Shown one piece after another: positions 1 to 7,336 of a stretch of 33,722 bases of DNA; position 1 is the stretch's first letter; the number at the start of each line of letters is the position of its first letter. The translations under genes were made by a program, and so were the position numbers. Origin of the DNA: Candidatus Obscuribacterales bacterium (GTDB lineage Bacteria; Cyanobacteriota; Vampirovibrionia; Obscuribacterales; Obscuribacteraceae); NCBI GenBank assembly GCA_949127735.1, contig CASBPX010000149.1, forward strand, positions 1 to 33,722, read 5' to 3'. Below the pieces are notes generated by a model. The model saw only the letters and a list, made by a program, of their open reading frames with translations, did not search any database and was not told where the DNA came from.

Positions 1-264
1 GCTCACTACGGCGCGCAAGAAGGACAACAAGCTGCCCGCATGGGAGCCGCTGAAGGTGCCGGCGCCGCTCACTATGGCGCGCAAGAAGGACAACAAGCTG
101 CCCGCATGGGAGCCGCTGAAGGTGCTGGCGCAGATCGCCATGGCTCAGAAGAAGGTCAGCAAGCTGCCCGCATGGGAGCCGCTGAAGGTGCTGGTGCCGC
201 TCACTCCGGCGCTCAAGAAGGCCAGCAAGATGCCCGCATGGGAGCCGCTGAAGGAGCCCGCGGA
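1..264 (+). repeat. Four tandem copies of a 66-bp coding repeat
   Basis: Copies begin at 1, 67, 133 and 199. Copies 1 and 2 differ at only a few, mostly synonymous, bases. Copy 3 is the most diverged at its start (the codons for Ala-His-Tyr become Asp-Arg-His). The core encoding RMGAAEGA is nearly invariant. There are no spacers, so this is an in-frame protein repeat. The array probably continues upstream of the window. Confidence 0.9.
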
Positions 265-327
265 GGAGAAAGCGGCGCTCGTGAAAATAGATTCGCCGGA
301 CGCGGCGGCGGCCGACGCGGTCGCTAA
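1..327 (+). CDS. C-terminal part of a 22-residue-repeat Ala/Gly-rich protein (5' end outside window)
   Basis: The frame is open from base 1 to the TAA at 325-327. Four copies of a 22-residue (66 bp) unit, rich in Ala, Gly, Gln and Glu, are followed by a short Arg/Gly-rich tail ending GRGGGRRGR. A second frame is also open (56-367), but differences between repeat copies fall mainly on third positions of the frame chosen here (for example TAC/TAT, GCC/GCT/GCA, GGA/GGT, CAA/CAG). This argues that this frame is the one under selection. The function is unknown. The basic RG-rich end resembles the ends of the two exported paralogues at 3302-4171 and 5435-6361, so this may also be an envelope protein. 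The N-terminus and any signal peptide lie upstream of the window. Confidence 0.65.
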   Translation, partial: AHYGAQEGQQAARMGAAEGAGAAHYGAQEGQQAARMGAAEGAGADRHGSEEGQQAARMGAAEGAGAAHSGAQEGQQDARMGAAEGARGGESGARENRFAGRGGGRRGR

Positions 328-380
328 ATACACACCTAAAAGGCACCATCAATGGTGCCAAAACTAAATGACTAACAAAC

Positions 381-422
381 AACAAGTGCTGGAATTCCTT
401 CGAAGGAATTCCAGCACTTGTT
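381..422. terminator. Perfect 42-bp palindrome, probable bidirectional terminator
   Basis: Two 20-base arms (381-400 and 403-422) are exact reverse complements around a central CG, so the entire 42 bp is self-complementary. The right side runs into a short T-rich stretch (TTTT) and the left side begins with A residues. It lies between the convergent genes ending at 327 (+) and 452 (-), where it can terminate both transcripts. Confidence 0.8.
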
Positions 423-451
423 TTAAGAGGAATCAAGCAATCGTGGCGCCG

Positions 452-2935
452 CTAATTATTCACCCGAGCATCAGCATCCGACTTAGCCTGATGGTTGACT
501 TCAGTTAACTCCTCCGGCCCCAGCTTAAACGTCAATTTGTTCAGCTTGCCAGTGAAGCGGAATGGCACTTGATAATCTTTGTCGTCAACTGGAGTTCGTG
601 TGTCCATGCCAACATCGAACGTTTCATCAATGGACATCAGGAAAGGAATGGTGTGTTCGATTTTTTTACTGGCAACTTCCTTGTTGTCGACTTTCAGCAC
701 TCCAGTGCCTCCTTTACCAGGGCCCGGACCATCATATTTAAAGTCGAAGACAATGGTGTGTTTGCCCGGTGCTAGTACGTCCGCTCCTTCCCATCGGCTG
801 CGTCCCAGATCCAGAAGATTATAGGTAAAGACCGGTTTGCCTTTGAGCAAATAAAGGCCGTAGCCAGCAAAGCGACCGCCCATTGTTGCTAACATTCCCT
901 CCGCAGCACCCTGGGGGATATCCACATCAGCGGTGATGGTGTAAGACTTGTTCAAGAGACTGGGGGCGTTGCCCACTGGAAGTCCAGGAAGCTCACCTGA
1001 ATAAGAGAATAATGTTTTCCCTGCCGTGGCGCTCGGGCGAGCTCCCACAATTCTGGTTAAGACCGAATTATCCAGCGGGAAAACTTGATTTTTCGTCGCT
1101 TCAACTATAAACAATTCTTTTAACTGACGCAGCTTATCTGGATTTGTCGTGGCAAGGTCGTTGTTCTCTGAATAGTCATTAGCGACGTTATAGAGCTCCC
1201 ATGGGTAGCCATTGACGACTTCGGGCATCTTACTTGTTCCCATAAGCCATGGCGCCGCCGGTGGCGTAGTAGCCGCAACCCAGCCGTCGTGATAGATAGC
1301 ACGGTTGCCGAACATCTCGAAATACTGCGTCTGGCGGTACGATGGAGCGTTAGCATTGGCCGTGTCGAAGGTATAGTCCATGCTGACACCTTCAATTGGT
1401 TTCTGCGAAATTCCATTCACCATCAGTGGTGCCTTGATGGCGGCAGCTTCGAGAATGGTTGGGACGATGTCGATTATGTGATGAAACTGCGTGCGAATAC
1501 CACCAACGTCTTTGATATGTCCCGGCCACGACATTGCCATTCCTTGGCGTGTGCCGCCGAAATGCGAAGCAACCTGCTTAGTCCATTTGAACGGTGTATC
1601 AAAAGCCCACGACCAGGCAACCGACATATGAGGGTAGGTGGCGGCGGAGCCCCAAGCGTCGTATGCCTTCATCTGCTCGGCAATGGGCAAATTGAGAATA
1701 CCGTTATAGGCTGTATATTGATTCGGTGTACCGACTAATGTGCCTTCAGCGCTGGTGCCGTTATCGCCGCTGATATAGATAATCAAAGTGTTGTCTAGTT
1801 TACCCATGTCTTCAACAGACTGAATTACTCGACCAATTTCATGGTCAGTGTAAGCAGCATAGGCACCATAAACATCTGCTTGATGAGCAAAGAGCTTTTT
1901 GTTCTCGGCCGGCAGTGAGTCCCATTCGGGAAGAATATCTTTCGGCCACGGCGTCAGTTGAGTGTTAGGAGGAATAACACCTAGTCGTTTCTGGTTGGCG
2001 AAAATATCCTCACGCAGATGATTCCAACCCTTATCAAACAAATGCATGTCGCTGATTTTCTTGATCCATTCTGGCGTAGGTTGATGGGGAGAATGAGTGC
2101 CACCAGGCACGTAATAAACAAAGAATGGCTTATCGGGCGCGGCGGCGTTTAGCTCTCCCATGTACTTGATCGCTTCGTCGGCCAAATCCGTAGTCAGGTT
2201 GTAATTCGGTTTGCCTACCCAGGGTTGAATTTGGGTTTGATTACGAAACAGATATGGGGTCCACTGGTCAGTTTCGCCACCCATAAAACCGTAAAAATAT
2301 TCAAAGCCCATTCCAACCGGCCACTGATCGAAGGGTCCCGCGGCGCTGTATTGGAAGCTCGGAGTGTTATGTTCTTTGCCAAACCACGAGGTGGCGTAGC
2401 CGTTCTCTTTTAATATTGTGCCGATAGTGGCGTTGTCTGGGCCGAAGATCGAATTATAGCCCGGATAGCCCGTGGACAATTCTCCGATCTGCCCGGAACC
2501 CACCGAATGATGGTTGCGACCAGTAATCAGTGCCGCCCGTGTGGGCGAGCAAAGCGCTGTGGAATGAAATTGTGTGTAGCGAAGACCTGCCTTGGCGATT
2601 CGGTCTAATGCTGGAGTAGGAATCACTCCGCCGAATGTGCTTGATACACCATAACCCTGGTCATCAGTCATGATCAGCAGTACGTTCGGTGCGCCTTTGC
2701 GCGGCACCACAGTTGGTGGCCAAAATGGTTTCGACTGATCGGCGCCGAGGTTAATTACGCCGCCAAAGGTTGACGGAGGAGAAGGAAGATATTTCCCGTC
2801 GATTGTAGTGGTGGCGCTGGGCGAACCTGCTGTGCCCGTGGTTTGCACCTGCGCCGCAGCCCAAGGTGCAGTTGAAAGCGGCAACATGCAAGCGAGCACG
2901 ATGACCGTGACAGTCTGCCTAAGTGTAGTTTTCAA
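452..2935 (-). CDS. Exported large arylsulfatase (sulfatase family, AtsD-like)
   Basis: This 827-residue type I sulfatase hydrolyses sulfate esters; the substrate cannot be told from sequence. Residues 1-29 form a signal peptide ending AAAQ, so it acts outside the cytoplasm. The metal-binding acidic pair is in MTDDQG (about 89-94). The signature CSPTR starts at Cys129, the residue matured to formylglycine in this family; no formylglycine-generating enzyme is in the window. The protein is much longer than classic ~530-residue AtsA. The extra C-terminal ~200 residues look like a beta-rich accessory domain, as in mycobacterial AtsD-like proteins. The start is TTG, because an in-frame stop lies just upstream; a weak AATAGG Shine-Dalgarno sits 8 bases before it. 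It is paralogous to the gene at 9617-12049. Confidence 0.93.
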   Translation of the reverse strand: MKTTLRQTVTVIVLACMLPLSTAPWAAAQVQTTGTAGSPSATTTIDGKYLPSPPSTFGGVINLGADQSKPFWPPTVVPRKGAPNVLLIMTDDQGYGVSSTFGGVIPTPALDRIAKAGLRYTQFHSTALCSPTRAALITGRNHHSVGSGQIGELSTGYPGYNSIFGPDNATIGTILKENGYATSWFGKEHNTPSFQYSAAGPFDQWPVGMGFEYFYGFMGGETDQWTPYLFRNQTQIQPWVGKPNYNLTTDLADEAIKYMGELNAAAPDKPFFVYYVPGGTHSPHQPTPEWIKKISDMHLFDKGWNHLREDIFANQKRLGVIPPNTQLTPWPKDILPEWDSLPAENKKLFAHQADVYGAYAAYTDHEIGRVIQSVEDMGKLDNTLIIYISGDNGTSAEGTLVGTPNQYTAYNGILNLPIAEQMKAYDAWGSAATYPHMSVAWSWAFDTPFKWTKQVASHFGGTRQGMAMSWPGHIKDVGGIRTQFHHIIDIVPTILEAAAIKAPLMVNGISQKPIEGVSMDYTFDTANANAPSYRQTQYFEMFGNRAIYHDGWVAATTPPAAPWLMGTSKMPEVVNGYPWELYNVANDYSENNDLATTNPDKLRQLKELFIVEATKNQVFPLDNSVLTRIVGARPSATAGKTLFSYSGELPGLPVGNAPSLLNKSYTITADVDIPQGAAEGMLATMGGRFAGYGLYLLKGKPVFTYNLLDLGRSRWEGADVLAPGKHTIVFDFKYDGPGPGKGGTGVLKVDNKEVASKKIEHTIPFLMSIDETFDVGMDTRTPVDDKDYQVPFRFTGKLNKLTFKLGPEELTEVNHQAKSDADARVNN

Positions 2936-2943
2936 ACTTGGTA

Positions 2944-2979
2944 CCTATTCCTATTACTGTTACTGATTCTGTTTCTGTT
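2944..2979 (-). repeat. Six degenerate tandem hexamers in the sulfatase leader
   Basis: Read on the minus strand the units are AACAGA, AACAGA, ATCAGT, AACAGT, AATAGG, AATAGG, ending 8 bases before the TTG start of the sulfatase. The last two units supply the only Shine-Dalgarno-like sequence. This may be simple slippage of a short motif in the 5' leader. Confidence 0.5.
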
Positions 2980-3301
2980 TTAACTGCCATTTTCGTCTGT
3001 GCTTCATTTCACTGCACGCTGCGGCGTCGCCAATTTGCACCATTCCAGCGCAAATGAAAGCGTTCATGCAGATAAGAGTCGCATTAGTAAAGCCTGACCG
3101 CGCAGTTATTAATAATGACAGCTCAAATACAATCAAGCTCATCAATTAAATCACAATGACAACCAGGTTTTTCACTGTATAACAACGGCAACTTTGTAAA
3201 CCGAATAAGCGTTGACGAATTTCAACACTTATTGGAATGTCAGTTTCTGTCATACCCATTGTTCTGGCTGCTGCGCATTCTTCGTTTGAGGCACTTGGAA
3301 C
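2980..3301. other. Intergenic region without a supported gene
   Basis: This stretch lies between two minus-strand genes. A 61-codon open frame on the minus strand (2960-3145) has no Shine-Dalgarno, no family resemblance and no domain-like composition, so I do not call it. The region must hold the promoter of the sulfatase, but I see no convincing -35/-10 pair. It contains one stem-loop (3204-3233). Confidence 0.5.
3204..3233 (-). terminator. Stem-loop downstream of the 3302-4171 gene
   Basis: AATAAG and GTTGA pair with TCAAC and CTTATT, with a single C/A mismatch and a 6-base loop, giving an 11-bp stem. It lies about 70 bases after the stop codon of the minus-strand gene. No strong T-run follows, so it is a weak terminator or a 3'-end stabiliser. 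Confidence 0.4.
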
Positions 3302-4171
3302 TTATCTACGGAAGCGTCCAACCCCTCTGAAGCCACCAAAGCGATCCTCTGCCGGATGCTCCTGGCGTTGATCTATTTTCTCTCTGCCTTCGTTTTTCAA
3401 CATTTGTTGCTGGTTGCCGTTCAAATTGTTATAAGCATTTTGACGATTCTGCGAATTATTATCGTAGCTCTGCTGCCGGCTCCATTGATTGACGTAAGGA
3501 TTGTCGGTGTGCATCGGTATTTCGTGGGCACCATCTGCGGTATTATAGTAAGAATGGCCTGCGGCGCTGTAGCATGCAGCACCATAAGGAATGCCGTGAT
3601 AAGCACCGTCATACATAGAGTTGCTGATTGCCGATCCTGCCATGGCCCCTGTGGCAGCTGCCAGACCGGCGACAACGGCGGTAGAGCCTCCTGATGAAGG
3701 CTGAGTGTTATTGTTCACTACTACGGTTTGCGGCTGTTGTGCATATTGCTGCTGCGGCTGTTGCTGAGCCCCTGCATTTTCCTGGTTTTGAATGGTGCGC
3801 ATGGCTTGTTGCTGGTTAATTTGCGCCATAGTCCACTGCAGTTGCGCTTCACTTACCGCTTGCGTGGCACCAGCCTTATCGACGTACCAGTATTGATTCT
3901 GGTTATTGCGATAAACAGCAATTTCGTTGGCATCAGGGGCGATACCAAGTCCAGGCACGGTTATTTTGAATCCTGCCCTAGTAGTTATATATTGCTCCCC
4001 GTCTGCACCGCGCTGCACTGGAAAAATAGACATTGTAACGCCGTTAATTTCTCCAGCTGGCATGTTTGGCTGTTGACCAGTGCCGGGCGATTGAACAATG
4101 AGGGCCATTACAACAGCTGCGGCGTATGGCAGCAGCCGAGAGCCTGATTTGAAATTTGTAGAACGGCTCAT
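3302..4171 (-). CDS. Exported protein of unknown function with Gln-rich linker, Gly/Ala zipper and RG-rich tail (paralogue A)
   Basis: 289 residues counted from the ATG at 4171. An in-frame GTG at 4204 would add 11 residues, but GGGGA lies just before the ATG and a signal peptide follows directly from it. Order: signal peptide (about 1-33); a conserved N-terminal module with FPVQRG, PGLGIAPDA, WYVD and MAQINQQ; a Gln/Asn-rich linker; a Gly/Ala segment (AAATGAMAGSAISNSMY) like a glycine zipper, followed by YHGIPYG; a Gln/Asn-rich low-complexity region; and a basic tail ending FRGVGRFRR. The same architecture recurs at 5435-6361, so the two define a local paralogous family. I do not recognise the family. 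The likely location is the envelope or surface. Confidence 0.8.
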   Translation of the reverse strand: MSRSTNFKSGSRLLPYAAAVVMALIVQSPGTGQQPNMPAGEINGVTMSIFPVQRGADGEQYITTRAGFKITVPGLGIAPDANEIAVYRNNQNQYWYVDKAGATQAVSEAQLQWTMAQINQQQAMRTIQNQENAGAQQQPQQQYAQQPQTVVVNNNTQPSSGGSTAVVAGLAAATGAMAGSAISNSMYDGAYHGIPYGAACYSAAGHSYYNTADGAHEIPMHTDNPYVNQWSRQQSYDNNSQNRQNAYNNLNGNQQQMLKNEGREKIDQRQEHPAEDRFGGFRGVGRFRR

Positions 4172-4316
4172 TTTTTTCCCCACAGTTACTATGCTATCGC
4201 TCACTCTGCGTCTGTCTGTCGCGCACTGCTCGGCAGAGAATATCGCACAGGTCTGCTAATCTGTCCATTGCACTAGTGCTAATATTATCCATTTCGTATA
4301 AGAAAGGAAGTCGATC

Positions 4317-4613
4317 ATGAAATCCCCATTGGCCATAGGCATTATGACTGCGTTTGTTATATCGACCACTGGCACATCTGCACCGGTGATGGCTGACCAG
4401 GCCGCCGATGTAGCAAATGAGCAGGCCGCGGCTCAAGCAGCCGAAGCCCGTGCTGCACAAGATCGGCAAGCTTCGGCAAAAGACGCAGCTTCAGGCAAAA
4501 TTGTCAGATCTAGAGTTAAGGCTCGTCGAGCTGCTCGAGCCCAAAAACAGGCCATTGCCGACGAGACCAAAGCCACAGCTGATGCGGAGAAAGCCGCAGC
4601 TGAGCGCCGGTGA
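4317..4613 (+). CDS. Small exported Ala-rich, charged helical protein
   Basis: 98 residues. Residues 1-26 form a signal peptide ending VMADQ. The rest is almost entirely Ala, Lys, Arg, Glu and Gln, with the pattern of a long helix or coiled coil, and ends ERR. The start is backed by AAGGAAG about 6 bases upstream of the ATG. The stop is 4 bases before the GTG of the next lipoprotein gene, so the two are probably co-transcribed and coupled. It lies between the two paralogues at 3302-4171 and 5435-6361. The function is unknown. Composition suggests a periplasmic or wall-associated helical protein, but this is inference. Confidence 0.7.
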   Translation: MKSPLAIGIMTAFVISTTGTSAPVMADQAADVANEQAAAQAAEARAAQDRQASAKDAASGKIVRSRVKARRAARAQKQAIADETKATADAEKAAAERR

Positions 4614-4617
4614 GAAT

Positions 4618-5151
4618 GTGAAAAAGCTGAATCCTCTGACCGTGGCTTTTTTTTGTTTGACACTTTCATGTTGCCTGATGACAGCCTGTCATTCGATTTC
4701 GGACGAAACGCGCTCTGCTGCTGTTTTGGAACGGGTGCTTGGCTATGAGAACGAGCCAGCTTACGACAATGCTTTCACTCAAGCTAACGAACTTGCCGTG
4801 TCACCGGAGCTTTTGGCCAGTCAGCAAGGAATTATTGATGCACAAGCTCAGCGACTGCGAAAAGTCGAAGTTACAACTTCAGCGCAAGTCTGGCGTCTTC
4901 TTCCAAATGATGAGAACAGTAGGGGATTTCGTCATCAAAGGTTTTTGATTCGCCTCGGCAACGGCACAACTGTTTTAGTGGCCAATGATGTGACTGTGGG
5001 CCAGATGGTGCCAGTCAAAGCTGGGGACATAGTTGAGATCAAAGGTGAATATATTTGGACCGAGCGCGGAGGCGTTTTGCACTGGACGCACCACACTGAT
5101 GATCGGCATGTAGGTGGTTGGATTCGGCTCGGAAACCAAATTTATCAGTGA
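4618..5151 (+). CDS. DUF3465 domain lipoprotein
   Basis: 177 residues from a GTG start preceded by GGTGAG. A longer frame runs upstream to 4417 but overlaps the previous gene and lacks a signal sequence, so the GTG is preferred. Residues 1-23 are a lipoprotein signal ending MTA before Cys24. The C-terminal half matches DUF3465: VWRLLPND, GFRHQRFLIRL, GDIVEIKGEYIW, GGVLHWTHH and HVGGWI, a small domain resembling an OB fold. The molecular function of DUF3465 is not established. The protein should be lipid-anchored in the envelope. Confidence 0.88.
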   Translation: MKKLNPLTVAFFCLTLSCCLMTACHSISDETRSAAVLERVLGYENEPAYDNAFTQANELAVSPELLASQQGIIDAQAQRLRKVEVTTSAQVWRLLPNDENSRGFRHQRFLIRLGNGTTVLVANDVTVGQMVPVKAGDIVEIKGEYIWTERGGVLHWTHHTDDRHVGGWIRLGNQIYQ

Positions 5152-5387
5152 TATTGATTTGGGGCACTGAGAATACTCACGTTTCGAACGACCTAAACTT
5201 CGCAGGACGCATAGTGCAATCAACCGGACAGGCTTACTCCCTGATCGTAACTCCAGTTACAGAGGTTCGTCACTATTTGTACAAGCGCCGCCTGAAGAAA
5301 GAGGGTAACCTACCAGTTCAAATTTTAAAGAGGCGTCTAGATAACTTGGACGAATTAGAAGCAAGAATAAAGGCGTCAAAGTTTTAA
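5148..5387 (+). CDS. Small basic hypothetical protein overlapping the DUF3465 gene (doubtful)
   Basis: About 79 residues if started at the GTG overlapping the previous stop codon (GTGA); a TTG at 5118 would add 10. The C-terminal part (QILKRRLDNLDELEARIKAS) looks like a charged amphipathic helix, and codon use is not obviously non-coding. No signal peptide and no family are recognised, and there is no good Shine-Dalgarno at the GTG. It may be a real coupled small gene or the remnant of a larger one. Confidence 0.35.
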   Translation: MILIWGTENTHVSNDLNFAGRIVQSTGQAYSLIVTPVTEVRHYLYKRRLKKEGNLPVQILKRRLDNLDELEARIKASKF

Positions 5388-5434
5388 CTCGTATATGGTG
5401 AATCGCTGGTACATGGCATGATAAGGGATGATTG

Positions 5435-6361
5435 ATGATCAAGCTAGAATCAGGTAGGTACGGGACGCTCGGATTGGCGTTCGTCGCCTCATGGCTAGTC
5501 GCTACAGCTGCTCCACAAGACGCTTTGGCCAAGCAAAAGAAATCCAATCAAGACAACGCCCCTAACCAAACTTCAATGGAACTCTTTCCGGTTAAGCGCG
5601 GATACGACGGGGCGCAGTTCATCGTCACAAAAGCAGGCTACATGGTTTCGCTTCCTGGCGTTGGCATAGCACCTGATGCCACGCAGATAGCAGCTTACAA
5701 GGACGCTCAAAACAATATCTGGTATATCGACCGCAATGGTTCCGCGGTCAAATTGACTGACGAGCAAGTCCAGTGGGGCATGGCGCAAATCAATCAACAG
5801 GCTCAGGCACGCCAAATGATGGCGGAGCAACAGAACCAGGCACAAAGTCAGAACCAGGCACCGCAACCGCCAACGGCGAATGTGGTGGTGGTGCAGCAAC
5901 CGGTAGCTTCTTCGGGTGGTGGCGGCACCACCCCACTCGTCACGGGATTGGCCGCAGCCGGCGGTGCTATGGCAGGCGCAACGCTGAGCAATTCAATGTA
6001 CCGCAACAACTATCACGGTTGTCCGTACGGAACACCTATCTATCATAGCGGCGGGCGTCCATACTACAACGGTGCTAGCGGAAACAAGGTCTATGTCAAC
6101 AACTCAAACAATCAGTACCTTAAACAGTTCAATCAGCAAACCAACTGGCAGAACGCTCAGCATAATCGTCACGGTCAATATCCGGCCAGTCAGCAGCTCG
6201 CAAGAAACGGAAATTACGCAGCCAAGATTCAAGCTCACGGCGGTGCGAATGTTGGCAGAATCCAGCACAACCGCTCGTTCAGTGGCCGCTCTAGCCATCA
6301 TTCGATCAGCACAGCAAGAGTCTCGCGTGGTGGCGCCCGCGGTGCTGGAAGACGGCGGTAA
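5435..6361 (+). CDS. Exported protein of unknown function with Gln-rich linker, Gly/Ala zipper and RG-rich tail (paralogue B)
   Basis: 308 residues from the ATG at 5435, preceded by AAGGGATG. A signal peptide (about 1-33) ends DALAK. The layout matches paralogue A: FPVKRG, PGVGIAPDA, WYID, QWGMAQINQQ, a Gln-rich stretch, a Gly/Ala zipper-like segment (AAAGGAMAGATLSNSMY), YHGCPYG, a YYN motif, an Asn/Gln-rich region and a basic tail ending RGGARGAGRRR. The N-terminal ~75 residues and the zipper region are the best conserved parts; the Gln/Asn regions have drifted. The function is unknown. Export and the hydrophobic Gly/Ala segment suggest envelope association. Confidence 0.82.
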   Translation: MIKLESGRYGTLGLAFVASWLVATAAPQDALAKQKKSNQDNAPNQTSMELFPVKRGYDGAQFIVTKAGYMVSLPGVGIAPDATQIAAYKDAQNNIWYIDRNGSAVKLTDEQVQWGMAQINQQAQARQMMAEQQNQAQSQNQAPQPPTANVVVVQQPVASSGGGGTTPLVTGLAAAGGAMAGATLSNSMYRNNYHGCPYGTPIYHSGGRPYYNGASGNKVYVNNSNNQYLKQFNQQTNWQNAQHNRHGQYPASQQLARNGNYAAKIQAHGGANVGRIQHNRSFSGRSSHHSISTARVSRGGARGAGRRR

Positions 6362-6429
6362 GTTCTCGATGAAATTCTCGGCCTTGCTGATCGCCGAAAC
6401 ATCGAGTACAAATAAATCAGTGAGGTGAG

Positions 6430-7199
6430 ATGCAGTCAACAGATTTCGTGCCGCTCTGGGCATTCTTTTTAGGCGCAATCGGAGTGATGATTCTTGCCAT
6501 CGAAAGCGGATTTCGCCTCGGAGAGCGTCGCCGTCCGTCTGGTGAACACGAGCCTGAGGCGCCACTCGCACCACTGGTTGGTGCCACTCTTGGTTTGCTC
6601 GCATTCATGCTTGCTTTCACTTTTAACATAGCCATGAGCAGATTCGACGATAGAAGAACATCCATATTGGCAGAAGCAAATGCAATTGGAACTACATATT
6701 TGCGCGCGGACTTTCTTGATGAACCAGCCAGGAAACACGTGAAGAAACTTCTCCGCGAATACCTTATGGTGCGTGTGAACGGTACTTCTCCAGATAGAGT
6801 GGCGCAGGCTATATCAAAATCCGAGTCATTGCAACAGGAACTTTGGTCTGAAGCGACCGCGGCAGGCCGAGCACATGCCACTCCAATAACGGGGCTCTTC
6901 GTCAGCTCCCTGAATGAAGTAATCGATATGCATGCAAAAAGAGTGACGTTAGGACTCCACGCTCGAGTACCACAAACGGTATGGACTTGCTTATTTATTG
7001 TGACCATCCTGTCTATGTTAGGCGTGGGTTACTATTGCGGTTTAGCTGGCTATAGAAGTTGGACTGAATCAATTGTGCTCGTCACCACCTTCAGCGTTGT
7101 GTGCTTCTGGTCTTAGATCTTGATCGTCCCGGCCAGGGCTTGCTGAGAACCAGCCAGCAGCCTCTGAACGATTTGAGCAAGCAGCTCGGCCCACCGTAA
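6430..7199 (+). pseudogene. DUF4239 (bestrophin-like) membrane protein, frameshifted near its 3' end
   Basis: The first frame runs 6430-7116 (228 residues) with GAGGTGAG directly before the ATG. It has two N-terminal membrane segments (about 8-25 and 49-68), a helical soluble middle, and C-terminal membrane segments starting near 185. It stops prematurely after VVCFWS. In the neighbouring frame the expected family ending continues without interruption: VLDLDRPGQGLL, then RTSQQPLNDLSKQL and a TAA at 7197-7199. Losing one base near 7095-7112 explains both frames. This is either a genuine inactivating mutation or a sequencing/assembly error. I see no slippery heptamer that would suggest programmed frameshifting. 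It is distantly related to the gene at 8472-9245. Confidence 0.8.
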
Positions 7200-7336
7200 T
7201 TCTAGTGAAAGACTCGAATCTAACTACTGTTGCAGCCTATCGACTCTCCCTTGTTCCCTACTGGAGCGTCGTTGTTCTCTGGCATGTTGTATTTGCTATG
7301 CTCGCCAGTCAATGGCCTTCGCAAAAGTGAGAAGAT

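Noticed and set aside
1..264. CRISPR-like or non-coding repeat array
   Set aside because: Units are contiguous with no spacers and keep an open frame; they are a protein repeat.
56..367. Alternative open frame across the 66-bp repeats
   Set aside because: Substitutions between repeat copies change amino acids in this frame but are mostly synonymous in the frame beginning at base 1.
1289..1738. 149-codon ORF on the plus strand
   Set aside because: Lies completely antisense inside the sulfatase gene; no signal, family or Shine-Dalgarno.
2960..3145. 61-codon minus-strand ORF upstream of the sulfatase
   Set aside because: No Shine-Dalgarno, no domain-like composition, and it would overlap the probable promoter/leader region.
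3728..4147. Plus-strand ORFs opposite the gene at 3302-4171
   Set aside because: Shadow of a clearly coding minus-strand gene with a well-conserved paralogue.
4417..4617. Upstream extension of the DUF3465 gene
   Set aside because: Overlaps the small Ala-rich gene and would bury the lipoprotein signal; the GTG at 4618 has a Shine-Dalgarno and a lipobox.
6104..7007. Two minus-strand ORFs of 166 and 196 codons
   Set aside because: Antisense to the paralogue B and DUF4239 genes; no independent support.
7090..7116. Programmed ribosomal frameshift in the DUF4239 gene
   Set aside because: No slippery heptamer or following stem-loop is visible; a plain indel is simpler.
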